The translations under genes and the position numbers were made by a program. A stretch of 64,000 bases of DNA. It comes from Capra hircus (Eukaryota > Chordata > Mammalia > Artiodactyla > Bovidae). Under the pieces are notes generated by a model. The model had not been told where the DNA came from. It saw nothing but the letters and a program-made list of their open reading frames with translations, and did not search any database. The stretch lies in contig NC_030819.1 in the NCBI RefSeq assembly GCF_001704415.2, positions 39,550,575-39,614,574 of the forward strand. Direction: 5' to 3'. Shown here piece after piece: positions 32,502 to 44,644 of the stretch (the first letter of the stretch is position 1; every line of letters starts with the position of its first letter).

Positions 32502-33624
32502 AAAGGCCAACAGTGTTTTGCCAAGAGAACGCACTGGTCATAGCAAACATCCTCTTCCAACAACACAATAGAAGACTTTACACATGGACTTCACCAGATG
32601 GTCAATACCGAAATCAAATTGATTATATTCCGTGCAGTCAAAGATGGAGAAGCTCTACACAGTCGGCAAAAGCAAGACCGGGAGCTGACTGTGGCTCAGA
32701 TCATGAGCTCCTTATTGCCAAATTCAGGCTTCAATGAAAAAAGCAGGGAAAACCACTAGACCATTCAGGTATGATCTAAATCAAACTCCTTACAATTATA
32801 CAGTGTAAGTGACAAATAGATTCAAGGGTTTAGATCTGATAGACAGAGTGCCTGAAGAACTATGGACAGAGGTTCATGTCATTGTACAGGAGGCAGTGAT
32901 CAAGACCATCTCCAAGAAAAAGAAATACAAAAAAGGAATATGGTTGTCTGAGGTGGCCTTTCAAATAGCTGAGAAAAGAAGAGAAACTAAACGCAAAGGA
33001 GAAAAGGAAAGATATACCCATCGGAATGCAGAGTTCCAAAGAATAGCTGGAGAGATAAGAAAGCCTTCCTCAGTGATCAGTGCAAAGAAATAGAGGAAAA
33101 GAACAGAATGGGAAAGACTAGAGATCTCTTCAAGAAAATTAGAGATACCAAGGGAACATTTCATACAAAGATGGGCATAGTAATGGACAGAAGTTGTATG
33201 GACCTAACAGAAGCAGGAGATATTAAGAAGAGGTGGCAAAAACACACACAAACTATACAAAAAAGATCTTCATGATTTTTTTTAAAGATAACCATGATGG
33301 TGTGATCACTCATCTAGAGCCAGACATCCTGGAATGCAAAATCAAGTGGGACTTAGGAAAGCATCTCTACAAACAAAGCTAGTGGAGGTGATGGAATTCT
33401 AGGTGAGCTATTTCAAATCCTGAAAGATGATGCTGTGAAAGTGGTGCACTCAATCTGCCAGCAAATTTGGAAAACTCAGCAGTGGCCACAGGACTGGAAA
33501 AGGTCAGTTTTCATTCCATCCCAAAGAAGGGCAATGCCAGAGTGTTCAGACTACCGCACAACTGTTCTCATCGCACACACTAGCAAAATGTTGGATAAGA
33601 CAGTGCAACTAAGCTGAACTGAAC
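32502..33624 (+). pseudogene. Right part of the older BovB ORF, broken
   Basis: Continues the older copy from FCQENALVIANILFQQHN through the SPDGQYRNQIDYI block, linker (RVPEELWTEVHVIVQEAV) and the NKAS/VFIPSQRR region before the RT core. Several stops and frameshifts; the RT catalytic core is absent because of the internal deletion. Confidence 0.88.
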
Positions 33625-33839
33625 TCTGGGTACATCTGTGAGAATGTTTTCTGTTTGAGATTAGCATTTGAATCTGTGCACTCAAATAGATGACTCTCCC
33701 CAACGTGAATAAGCATCATGCAATCTGTTGAGGGCCTGAATAGAAGAAAAAGTGGAGGTGGGAAGTATTTGTTCTTTTCTTGTTTGCCTACTTGAGCTGT
33801 CATCATTAAAACATCTATAGACAATACATTCTTAAGAGG

Positions 33840-34325
33840 GTGTGGAGAAAAATGAACTCTAAAAGTCCATTGACAGATTAGTGGATAAAGAAAATGTGGT
33901 ATATATATACAACGGAATAACACTCAGCCATATAAAAGAAAGAATAATGTTATTTGCAGCAATACTGATGCAACTAGAGATTTATCATACCAAGTACAGT
34001 ACAGTCAAAGTACAAGTAAGTTAATCAGAAAAAGACAAATGAAACTGATCTGTGAAACAGAAACAGAATCAAGGACATGGAGAACAGACTTATGGCTGCC
34101 AAAAGGGACAGGAGTGGGGAAGGACTGGATTGGAGTTTGGGATAGCAGAGGAAAACTGGCATATAAAGAATGGATAAACAATAAGGTCCTACTGTACAGC
34201 ACAGGAAACTATGTTCAGTATCCTGTGATAAGCCACAATGGAAAAGAATATGAAAAAAAATGTATAACTGAGTCACTTTTCAGGACAGCAATAATTAACA
34301 CAACATTGTAATTCAAATATACTTC
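33840..34325 (+). mobile_element. L1 3'-region fragment (old subfamily)
   Basis: Blocks typical of mammalian L1 3' ends: TCCATTGACAGATTAGTGGA, CAACGGAATAACACTCAGCC, ACAGACTTATGGCTGCCAAA, ACTGTACAGCACAGGAAACT and TATAACTGAGTCACTTTTC, ending CACAACATTGTAATTCAAAT. Confidence 0.88.
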
Positions 34326-37300
34326 AGGGAGCCCCTCCCGTGAACTATTAGTCTGTTAGAGCTGGGATGGAATTAGTAGGGGCCCTGTTCCCATTGTTCT
34401 CCCTTCACATGAATGAAGGGAGAAATTGACCCTTAGTGAGGGTATATTCCTGTGCCCCTAAAGAGGCACCAAATGCATTTTCTTTCAGATGCATCATGGT
34501 AGAAATTATTAGAACTATAACTGTTCTTTTGGAAAAGTGGTACATACAGAACTTTCCTTGGAAGACAAATTCTCTTTATCACAGTGTTTCAAGGGGGGAA
34601 ATACTGTCTGTTGCCAATGCATCTTTGTGATAGGGCATGCTCAGATTGACCATTCTCTGACTATATGTATAAGTTTGAGTAAGCAATTTTTGTGGGGCTC
34701 AAATTAGAGCACCTAGGTGACTTTCGATAAATTACCTCGATGTTCCTTATCCCCAAAATGGGCGTGACATTTGAAATGGTGATTTCCTAGGATTAAGAAA
34801 TTTGTCAAGTGTGAAAGTGTTTCAAGTCCTTCACTTATATTGTTTACTTTTTTTTATTATTCAGAGAGGACGTTTTATAACAGGACATTTCTAGATTGCT
34901 CCACCTGAGGAATTTAAAATCATCTCTGTCAAAGCTTGACTAATTTCCTTCAGTGCTGGTTTTTGCTTTGTAAGTCAGCAGCCCTCTCACAGAGAAAGAT
35001 TCCAAATTGTAAGCAGGATCTGTGCGAAGTTGTGTTTTGTTACCATTTGTTCATATGAGAAGCAATTTTCACAGTCCAAACACACCTTTATTCTTTTTAT
35101 TAACAAAAGTAATCAAATATGGTTTTAACAGCATGAAGTCATTGAGGCTTTCGGAATATTGAGGTAATGCTGGGCTGCTAGGAAGAACAACACAGAACCT
35201 GTGAAATTCAAGATCAGATGAGGTTAACAAATAAGGAACTCAAGGACCCACCTTGACAAACATGTTCATGGTCACAGTACACCGACTAATATTAATTTCT
35301 CTTTTAATTATTTCTATGCTCTTAAACAGAATTGCAGAAATTGTTTACATTGGGAGTTCCCCAAGATGACTTCAAAGTCAAAATTACACTACCTCATTCC
35401 TTATATTTCATAAAATTTGGTTTTCATTGAGAATTTTTTTTTTAAAGTAAGACAGGCAAAGCTCTATCAGTTCAAAAGTAGAGAGAAATCTATTCAACTT
35501 AAATAGCAAAGAAAAAACAAGTCTGACTTTAGGCTGATTTTATATTTCAATCCATAGTCACGAACCACAAAAACAGCAATGTTTCATATGATGACCTTTT
35601 GATCTATACTTTTTTCCCCCTTTTGGTTATTTTTCATCAAATGTAGTTTTCGTGTCTGGCCCTCAGTACAGGTATTTATTCAGCTTCATTTAATTTCTTA
35701 TTATGTCCAGCTTTTCTGTCAATAGTGCATTTGGAGAACAAATTTTCAAGATTGTGGACAATCGCCTTCCTATTGCTGGTGTCTGGACAGAAATTGGGAT
35801 ATTGGTGTCAGATTGTTCCTATTGATCTGTGTTTGTTTCTCTTTTGAATGAAGCATCAGAGACGTCTGTGCTTTTATTTATGAACTCTGTCCCAATCAGT
35901 CATGATGGCAGGAGGTGGAAAGTCAGCTGGCAGAACTGGACTCTTAACATCTTGCAAACAATCAACAAGCATGCTAACGTCTGGCGGGCACAACCAGAAG
36001 ATGATTCTGAAATTTCCATTGCAATGGAGCTCAACTCCCAAGAGTTCTAGCTATACTTTTGTAACCTTCAGTAGTTTCTGTGTTTTTGACCTTCCTGAAC
36101 AGCTGTTAAAGGAATTATTCTTTCATGCTTGGCAGTTTTGTTTTGTGACTATCTTAAAATCCCCCGTAAACAGAGATATAGTGATCTGCATGAGCCCATT
36201 TCAGAAGAGTGAAGTCTGACTTTTTATTGCAGACATAGTATTTTATTGTATTGTCCTAGCTTCTGTTATCATCCACCTTTGTAAAAAGATTGTAAATGGA
36301 ATGCTATGCTGCTGTCTGTCATAAAATTATAACTTCGTATACTTCTCAAAATGTGCAGGTGTCTCTCTGCATAGATTCTGCTCCTGAAATGGAAGAATGT
36401 CTATTTCACCTGAATTATTAGACCATATATTTATCATCCTCAGTTTTTGAGAGTGAAAGACTGAGATGGTTCAGGACCACAGTATCTCATCAGATTGTAA
36501 GAGATCAGAGGAATAGAGATGACCTAGAGAATATAGGGATAGAAATATTTTTGTAAGTACTATAGAAATACAACATGACGATTGTGTATCATGTATATAC
36601 CATGCATATGTGTATTATATATAACTATATATAAGAGTGGTAAACTGGTAACATGATAGGAGCTTCTGGAATTCTGCTTGCACATATTACCAGGCTATAA
36701 TCAGGATGTGTTACTATTTCTAGAAAGTGTAAGAATAAAGTCTTGGCCAATAATTTATTTGCCCTTAGAGTCTCTTCGAATGGAAGACCTTTTAAAAACC
36801 TGATAACCACTGAATTTAGAGATTTTTAGAAGTCATTTATTTTACCCCAGTGCTCATGCAAGGCAGTACATGACATCTCCCTGCTAGTAATAGTGAACCT
36901 TCTGGGCCTCAGAAGAAGGGTTTTCTGCAGTGAAATACCCCTTGCCAAAACACAGCAGCCCTCTCTGTCAGCAGGCCTTCACTGTGCCCAGGCCCCACTG
37001 TTCAAACTTCCGTAGATTCGGACACCATTGCTCTACCCATAAAACCTTTCATATTCTTGAAGATTGTTAAATTATCTCTGACTTCTCATTTAGAGGAGAA
37101 ATAATTCTTGTTCTTTTAGCCTTCCCTCAAAGGTATGAGCCTTCAAATCCTTTATCACTTTCATTGCTCTCCTTGGAACCTCTCCAAGAATTTCACAGGC
37201 TTCTATAGTTTTGGAACTTTAGACTGGAAGCCATGTCCTGACAAGTGAGAGAATGACCTCAAATTTAACATCACATACATTTCCAACATTCCTGGAACAT

Positions 37301-37949
37301 TGCGTTTGCTCTTGTAAACTACAGTTGATGCAAAGCAAACAGTCTTTTCTTCCACGTGACTCTCTGTGAATTTCTAATGGTTCTAAAATATAGCAGAGAG
37401 ACATTTTCTGTCTGAGCTGTGTGTCACATTTTCCCTCAGGAAAGATACAAGTAGAAAACAAACACCCAGAGTCACCAGGAAAAGAGCAGTTATTCTATTT
37501 ATAGATGCGCAACAAAGACGATAAAATAGATACATATAGAAGCCGGGCCTGCTTGTTATGCGGGATGAAAGAAGGAACGAAAGAGTGGACAGATTGAAGG
37601 GGTCTTTCAAAATTATTATAAAAATTTCAGCATCTTTTCCTGAGTCTGATGTGATGCCATTTACCATCATGTACTTTGTGATCCCAGGCATGAAGGAGGA
37701 AGCCCAGGCTGTGAGGCGGCTATATGAGTGTCTACTCTGGTGAGCTCTGAACTGAGAAAACCAGCTCCATTCTATTTGCCAAAAGCCAATTTGTTGAAAA
37801 TATGGCTTGGAATGCCTAGGCAGGATCCAAATAAAAGTTAATTTATTTGCGCTAAAGAACAAAGATGATTCACAACATTTTTGTTCATTTAGTTCAATAA
37901 TTCTTGACTTTTTGAAAAAAAATAATCTTCAAAAGTGTTGTACAAACTG
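34326..37949. other. 3.6 kb single-copy sequence, no gene supported
   Basis: The longest frame is 159 codons (37383-37862, minus) with no recognisable domain. About 37030-37290 (TTGCTCTCCTTGGAACCTCT ... CTGACAAGTGAGAG) weakly resembles an ancient CR1/L3 remnant. Confidence 0.4.
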
Positions 37950-38395
37950 GTCCTTCTCTACTCTCCAGGCATCTCACAGCACCTCCTCAGGCACACGCCA
38001 CTCTTAATACCCCTGCTTCCACCTTTCTTGGACTCACCATGCTTGTTTCCCGCTGTTCCTTCTGGCAATCCCCATCCCCCTGGGCCATTCCTCTTTTCCA
38101 TTTTCATATAGCCGACTCCACTCACCCTTCAATATCAGGTTAATGTCAGCTGTGCTAGAAAGCCTACTCTGAACTCCAAGCCTACTCCAAGGACTTCTGC
38201 TGTGGGCTCCAATGGCACCCATATGTCCTGTTCTAAGACTTATTCTGGTTTATTGCAATGGCTTGTGAATTTCTCTTCCTCCATAGGCTGGAAGACCTAG
38301 GAAGGCAGGATCATCTTGCTCCTCTTGTTTTTCACAATACACTCGAAAAATAGCATAATGCTTGGCATGAAGGAAAGTTCCATACATTTGCCAAA
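37950..38395 (+). mobile_element. L2 LINE 3' end (ancient)
   Basis: Follows the L2 terminus in order: GTTTCCCGCTGTTCCTTCTG, AATATCAGGTTAATGTCAGC, GAAAGCCTACTCTGAACTCC, TGTGGGCTCCAATGGCACCC, then GGAAGGCAGGATCATCTTGC and ATAATGCTTGGCATGAAGG. Diverged but collinear. Confidence 0.75.
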
Positions 38396-39485
38396 AATAA
38401 CTACCAATACCAGCGTTATCTCATTAAACCACAAGGATAATTGAGTCAATTTTCTCTCTCAAAATCTTTGATCATCTTAATTGACTACAGGATCAAGCTG
38501 CTTTCACAAAGCTTTTTTTTTTTTTCTTTTGGTTCTTCACAGTATACCCAAAATTTAACTTTTTATATTTTCTGAGTTTTACACACACATTACTGATATA
38601 TAGTCTCTCAGCCTCACATCCCTTTGATCTGATATTTTACTCCATTGCAGTAACCAGCCGTGCAGTTATCCCCGACATCTCACTCCACTGCCCAGAATCT
38701 CTCTCATTTCCCTCCTCCTTCTCCCTACCCAGACCACCCCAATTTTTTTTTTTTCTCTTTTGAAACTCCTATTTATCATCCAAAGCCTAACACAAATGGT
38801 ATCTTTATGGTGAAGCATTCCTTGATTTCCAGATTTAACTACTGCATTCTATAAGTTCTGATTGCATTTTTATGCATTTCTTTTATATCTCACATTATAA
38901 TCACGTTACAAAGCTATGAGAATGTGAAAATGACATATATTCAATCATGTAACTTAAAAATATTTATAAAATTTAACATATGTTTGTACATATAGGTATT
39001 TTGAAAAGAATCTAAGTAAACAAAAATTTGTACTATTGATATTCAAATTAGATGTATTCATTATGCCTGACCCTTTGCGACCCCCTGGACTGCAACACAC
39101 AGATATGTATTAAATAATCTCTATTTGCAAGTTTCCTTTGACTCTTGCTGAACCTATACAAAGCATGTATTTTACACTGGGCAATATCCTACTTTGATTA
39201 TTTGGTGGGTTAATTTCTTTAAGAGGTCATTTTGTACCTATTGGTATGAAAGATAGTTTTTCCTCATGACTAAAAGAAACAGGGGCTCCCAGAGACATTT
39301 CTGGTTACCCTAGTTGCCTTGAGGAAAAGTTGGAAGTGAGGTTGGCAGAGCCAGAGGTAGATGAAGTTGCTCCCAGTGCTGGGGACTGCCTACCACACTC
39401 GAGCTGAGGGGTTATTTTCCTGTTACTTGGGAATTCTTGGGTGAAAACATCATTTTCCTGATCTCTTTTGCATTGCCCTGACACT
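38396..39485. other. Sequence with L2-like and tiny Bov-tA fragments, no gene
   Basis: About 38755-38900 (AAACTCCTATTTATCATCCA ... GTGAAGCATTCCTTGATTTC) is a probable second L2 piece. 39063-39101 (CCTGACCCTTTGCGACCCCC) is a short antisense Bov-tA/BovB scrap. Confidence 0.5.
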
Positions 39486-39486
39486 C

Positions 39487-39521
<35 letters not shown>

Positions 39522-39538
39522 CGCGCGCGCGCATGCGC
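39486..39538. repeat. (GT)13(GC)10 alternating purine-pyrimidine tract
   Basis: 53 bases of unbroken pyrimidine-purine alternation: (GT)13 at 39487-39512, (GC)10 at 39513-39532, then ATGCGC. This is the classic Z-DNA-prone composition. It touches the tail side of the adjacent antisense Bov-tA. Confidence 0.97.
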
Positions 39539-39750
39539 TCAGTCTCTCAGTGTATCTGACTCTTTGCAACCCCATGGACTACAGCCCACCATATTCCTCT
39601 GTCCATGGGATTCTCCAGGCAAGAATACTGGAGTGCATTGCCGTTTCCTTCTCCAGAGGATCTTTCCAACCCAGGGATTGAACACTTGTCTCATGCGTTT
39701 CCTACATTGGCAGCCGAATGCCTGGCAATCCAAAGCCCTCCCTGGGTACC
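39539..39750 (-). mobile_element. Bov-tA SINE, antisense
   Basis: Antisense order of GACTCTTTGCAACCCCATGG, CAAGAATACTGGAGTGCATT and GGGATTGAACACTTGTCTC. The simple repeat to its left replaces the SINE tail. Confidence 0.9.
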
Positions 39751-40736
39751 AAGGGCTGCTTTAGGGTTGGCAAAACCAGTGAAATTTCAGTCATACTCTT
39801 TTTGTGACACTGTAGTACCAATCTGGAGAGATCCGGAGAAACTTTGGGTGTGTACTCAATGAAGTTTACTACTTACAAGTACAAATTTGGCATCAGGAAA
39901 AGAGATTAAAAATATGTTTTTCTCACATTCCCAAAGTGTATAAGAAATAATAAAGATTATGTGTAATTTTCTTAATTCTAAAATGAATATAAAAATTGTG
40001 TTTTGGCTGAGAACCAGACATGCTACTTTTAACCTTAAAATGTTAATATATGATAATTCCTTCCAGGTATATACTGTGAGTATATGGATGTGTCTTTTTT
40101 TTTTACTGCTTCTGTTAATTGGTACTTTTTAGCTTCTCATGTAAAACCACTTGTAAGGCTACATTTCATGCAGAAAATCTGCATGACTCCTTAAATTATG
40201 AAAATCTTATTCTTCAAAAGTCAATAATCTCAGGACCCTATGAATTTATGATAAATATTAAGCTTTAAATAATGTAAGCTGATCCTACCTGATGGGATTT
40301 TGTTCCTGTCTTCCTCTCACAGCCTATTAGAACTATCAATGATCCTCTGGAATAAACCCTGTGGATGAAAGGGATGTCGTGGGGGAGTTTCCTCTGGAAG
40401 TTTCATGCTTCGGTGGATATCAAGTCCTCTCCAGCTAGTCAGCTCATCCACTAAAATGCCGTTGTTAGTTTCATAGGAGGTCTCTTAGTCATTAAGAGTT
40501 TCTTAATCATTAGCATGTTTTTTAACTGGATATTTTCCGAGTCACAGTACTTCGTATTAGAAGCAGGAGTTTTGGAAGTGATATTATATTCATTATTTGG
40601 AAAAATCTGTTATTTAAATTTTTATCCCCAATTACAGCTTTAATAAGATAATTTGAGATCTATGAATATCACAGAGAATATCTAATTCTAACAATATTAT
40701 AACATTATTGCAAAACAAATGTCTCATTACAGAAGC
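39751..40736. other. Single-copy AT-rich sequence, no gene seen
   Basis: Nothing recognisable beyond short T runs near 40097. Confidence 0.4.
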
Positions 40737-40748
40737 TCAAGCACACTT

Positions 40749-41419
40749 TCTGTTCTGTCCCCCAGTCATGTCCAACTCTGCAACCCTATGGACAGCAGGC
40801 CTCCCTGTCCCCCATCTTCTCCCGAAGCTTGCCCAAGTTCGTGTCCGTTGCTTTGGTGATGACATCCAGCCATCTCATTGTCTGATGCCCTCTTCTCCTT
40901 CTGCCCTTGATATTTCCCAGGATCAGGGACTTTTCCAATGAGTTGGCTGTTCACATCTGATGACCAAAATACCAGAGCTTTAGCTTAAGCATCAGTCCTT
41001 CGAATGAGTATTCAGTGTTGATGTCCGTTAAGATTGACTGGTTTGATCTCCTTACTGTCCGAGGGATTCTCAGGAGTCTTCTCCAGCACCACAATTCGAA
41101 GGCATCAATTCTTTAGCATTCTGCCTTCTTTACGTTCCAGCTCTCACAACTGTATGTGACCACTGGGAAGACTATAGCTTGACTACGTGGACCTTTGTCG
41201 GCAGAGTAGTATCTCAGCTTTTCAACACACTGTCTAGGTTTGTCATAGGTTTCCTGCCAAAAAACAATCGTCTTCTAATTTCATGGCTGCAGTCACCATC
41301 TGCAGTGATTTTAAAGCCCAAGAAGAGGAAATCTGTCATTACTTCCACCTTTTCCCATTTTATTTGCCATGAAGTAATGGGGCCAGATGCCATGATCTTA
41401 GTTTTTTGAATATTTGGTT
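40749..41419 (-). mobile_element. BovB 3' part, 671-bp 5'-truncated insertion, antisense
   Basis: Complement of the C-terminal coding region and 3' end of BovB; on the minus strand it encodes LNIQKTKIMASGPITS-like sequence (41214-41429 frame). It is flanked by the exact 12-bp TSD TCAAGCACACTT at 40737-40748 and 41420-41431. Several stops; no activity possible. Confidence 0.93.
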
Positions 41420-41431
41420 TCAAGCACACTT

Positions 41432-42054
41432 ACACATTATTTCAAACACTCTTACAAATTATTTAAAACAGGAAAAATATTTTTTCCTTTAATTGGCATT
41501 CTGCAAAACTCAGAGATATTGATTTTATAGACTAATAATACACTCTATACTCTAGGTTGGGAGGGAATGTATACTTTAATGTTTTTAAATGGTACCATAA
41601 AGCTTGTAAAACCTACAAAATGATCCTTTCCACATTTCTAATGCTTCCTGGCATGTAGTATCCAGCTGTAACTTCAAAGGTATCTATGAACATTAATGAA
41701 GTGACATAACTAAATGAAGCAACATTAAGTTGAATTAGTTGGTACAAGTTTGTCTACGTAATTAAGGCTCTGGGACAATGATGCTGATTGTCTTTCCCTC
41801 TACTGAGTATAGAATTGTCTGCTATAGACTCTCAAAGTCATGGCCAAAGTTCTTCGTACTGTTGTTTAGTCTCCAAAGTGGTCATGACAAAAGAACAGAG
41901 GCTGACAGCTCTGAAAATCCTCAGTGGGACAGCTGATCTATGAAGGAGCATTAGAAGCCTCCAGTGAATGTTTGAAGGGAATGTATTCCCTATGAGACTA
42001 AACCCTGACTGACTGAATTCAGATTTCTCTGGGTGAAATAAAAGATGGGCATCT
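41432..42054. other. Single-copy sequence, no gene seen
   Basis: No repeat or frame supported. Confidence 0.4.
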
Positions 42055-42226
42055 TAATATCACTCTTTATCTATTTATCTATTGATGGGCATTTAGGTTG
42101 CTTCCATGTCTCAGCTATTATAAATAGTGCTGCAATGAATATTGGGGTGCATGTATCTTTTTGAATTATCATTTTCTTTGAATATATGCCCAGAAGAGAG
42201 ATAGTGAGATCCCTGGATCACATGGT
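42055..42226 (-). mobile_element. Inverted upstream segment of a 5'-inverted L1
   Basis: Antisense to the L1 3' region: TTGATGGGCATTTAGGTTGC, CTATTATAAATAGTGCTGCA and TGAATATATGCCCAGAAGAG. It belongs to the same insertion as the sense segment on its right. Confidence 0.85.
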
Positions 42227-42232
42227 AGATGT

Positions 42233-42281
<49 letters not shown>

Positions 42282-42620
42282 TGGAATATTACTTGGCCAT
42301 AAGAAAGAATTCATTCATAAGAAAGAATGTCATTTGCAGCAACATGCATGGACCCAGAGATTGTCATCATGAAGTAAACCAGACAGAAAAAGACAAATAT
42401 CATATGATACCACTTCTATGTAGAATCTAAGCAAAATGAACTTATTTACAAAACAGAAACAGACCTACAGACATAGAAAACAAACATATGGTTACCAAAG
42501 GGGAGAGAGGAAGAAAGGAAATATTAGGAGTCTGTGATTAACAGAAAAACAGTACTATATGATAACCAGGAGATAGATGACAAGCACAGTCACACTGAGG
42601 AATAGAAAACCATTAGGTAG
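42227..42620 (+). mobile_element. Sense 3' segment of the same 5'-inverted L1
   Basis: Resumes in sense at AGATGTGGT(GT)n then ATGGAATATTACTTGGCCAT, TTTGCAGCAACATGCATGGA and CAGACATAGAAAACAAACAT. In intact L1 this block lies directly downstream of the inverted piece, the signature of twin priming. Confidence 0.85.
42234..42280. repeat. (GT)n microsatellite, about 23 units
   Basis: Uninterrupted GT repeat lying where L1 normally has a GTGGTATATATA stretch, so it probably expanded from L1 sequence. It produces spurious His-Thr and Val-Cys frames. Confidence 0.97.
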
Positions 42621-44304
42621 AAGGCAGGAAAACTGGCAGGAAGAAGTAGTATAACTATAAGAAAGAATTTTGTCCTCCTTCCGGGTCTGTTGAATTTGAA
42701 TCAGGGGAAAATGTCCAATCTATAGACAATTTCTTTAAAATCAAGGCAGGTTGTCATCTGGCTAGTGTGGCCAAGTCATGGTCTTGCCTAAAAAGACAAG
42801 AGACTAACATCCATTGTTGGATCCATTGACCAACAGCATCATCATTGCCTAAAAGTTTGATAGAAGTTCAGAACCTCAGGCTTCAGCACAGACCTACTAC
42901 ATTTGAGTTAAATCCCCAGAGTATTTGTATATACATTACTGTTTGAGAAGCACAGGACTGGACTCACTTTATGGATTTCTGCTTTTGTGCAAAAACAAAA
43001 CGGGTTTTAAACAGGCCACTCTATAGTTCATGTGAATGGCTGGCTGGGTTAAAGTCTGATCCTTGATTAGGAGCATCAAACATAATGAATTCCCCAGGTT
43101 GTCCCAAGATGGTCCTCCCAGGATTTTGCATTGCGAACAGGAGGGCTGTATCAGGCAATGAAGAGAACCCTTCAAAAGGAAGTAGTAAGGCTTTTTATGT
43201 TGCAGAGAGCTTCATCAAGCAGGAAACAGAAACTCATTCTTATTAAGAAGTGATCTTACTGACTTCCTTTAGTGAAACTCTTTTCTCTCTGCTACAGTTC
43301 TAAGTAACTTGTCTTTCATCCCAGTGTGTCTCCAGTGTTTGAGTGCAGGCTGCAGACACTGACCCAGGCGATCACGTTGCCTCTTCCTTCTAAAAACAGT
43401 TTTGAAATATAACAAAATTCACTCTTTCTCAGCCCAATGACTGTAGAAGAAAGTCATAGGATTCAGTTCTAGAATGACTGCACAGACCAACCTGGCTGAA
43501 CTTGTTTTGTTTAAGAGCTGATCAAATCTGTATCATCGTACAAACTTTTCTGCTTGCTTGGCCTTGTTTTAAAAACAATACCTTCAAGCTGTTGGGACTA
43601 AATCCAATATTACACAACACAAAGGTTAACCTTTTAGAAAATATTGCTCAGTAGAAACATGAACAGTGGAATTAGTCTTCCAACACTAAGAATTTTCATC
43701 CTGAAGAATTGCTCAATAATTTTTATGTAGTAGTCATAATTTTAATTAAAACATTTTAATCAGCATGTACTCAGAGACAGAGGTAGAAAGCAATTCTAAA
43801 CAAATCTGAAAGAGAACAGGTATTAAAGTTCCATGGAAGGCGCGGTTCAAGGGTGTTGTTTCATGGTTTATTGAGATAAAAAAACACTGCAAAAGTAAGG
43901 ACAAGAAGACAATACTTTTGGCCTTTTGACGTAGAAAATTTTCTAGACCAAGGCTTTACTTTGTAAGGTAATAATATGAATAGGATTTGTCTTTGCCAGT
44001 GGTTGCTCTTTAAATGTTTCTGAAAGGGAAGAATTTTTTTTTTAATAAGAAATCCTTACAGAGAAACTAATAATTTCCCTTAATATAATTTTTAGATATA
44101 CTAAAAATAAATTATGCTCATAAAACATATTTTAGTCCTATGGTTATCTGATTAAAAATCTACAGAAAAAGGATGATTTTAGAAACAATTTTTGAATTGT
44201 CCATATATTTCATTTTTAAAAAAATCTCTGTGTATAAAAATGAGGCCCACAAATGGCCTGGTAATAAAGCAAAGAGGCTAAGATTCCAGACTTTCTTATC
44301 AAAT
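42621..44304. other. Single-copy sequence, no gene seen
   Basis: Short frames only; no repeat recognised. Confidence 0.4.
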
Positions 44305-44312
44305 AAAACTGG

Positions 44313-44512
44313 TTTGCCTAACTCTTTGCAATCCTATGGACTGTAGCCTGCAAGGCTTCATTTGTCCATGGGACTCTCCAGACAAGAATACTGGAGTGGG
44401 TTGCCATGCCTTCCTCCAGGGGATCGTCCCTACCCAGGGATCGAACCTGTGTCTCTTATGTCTCCTGAACTGTCAGGCAGGTTCTTTACCACTAGTGCTA
44501 CCTGGGAAGCCC
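44313..44512 (-). mobile_element. Bov-tA SINE, antisense, tail-truncated
   Basis: AACTCTTTGCAATCCTATGG to the head GCTACCTGGGAAGCCC, including GGGATCGAACCTGTG (box B complement). TSD AAAACTGG at 44305-44312 and 44513-44520. Confidence 0.92.
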
Positions 44513-44644
44513 AAAACTGGCTTGACTTCTCACTAAACCACTTGTTGTATGACACTGGGGAAATTACCAAAGCACTCTGTGCTTCACTGATCTCATTTAA
44601 AAAGCAGAGTTAAAGAGAGATTAACATTAAGAGATACATAGCAC

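Larger units (their letters stand above)
28577..33624 (+). mobile_element. Older BovB LINE, split by a younger BovB and internally deleted
   Basis: Outer limits come from the exact 10-bp TSD TCTGGGTACA at 28567-28576 and 33625-33634. The older copy is 28577-28990 plus 32502-33624: endonuclease region, then linker and start of the RT region. At about 33590-33600 it jumps from the block before the RT core to a tail fragment (GCTGAACTGAACT), so roughly 0.9 kb was lost. The 5' end is truncated within the endonuclease. Confidence 0.9.

Noticed and set aside
37383..37862. 159-codon minus-strand frame, the longest outside repeats
   Set aside because: No recognisable domain, mixed low-complexity composition, several overlapping frames on both strands, and no promoter or splice context; consistent with chance in non-coding DNA.
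42111..42430. Frames rich in His-Thr or Val-Cys repeats
   Set aside because: Translations of the (GT)n microsatellite, not genes.
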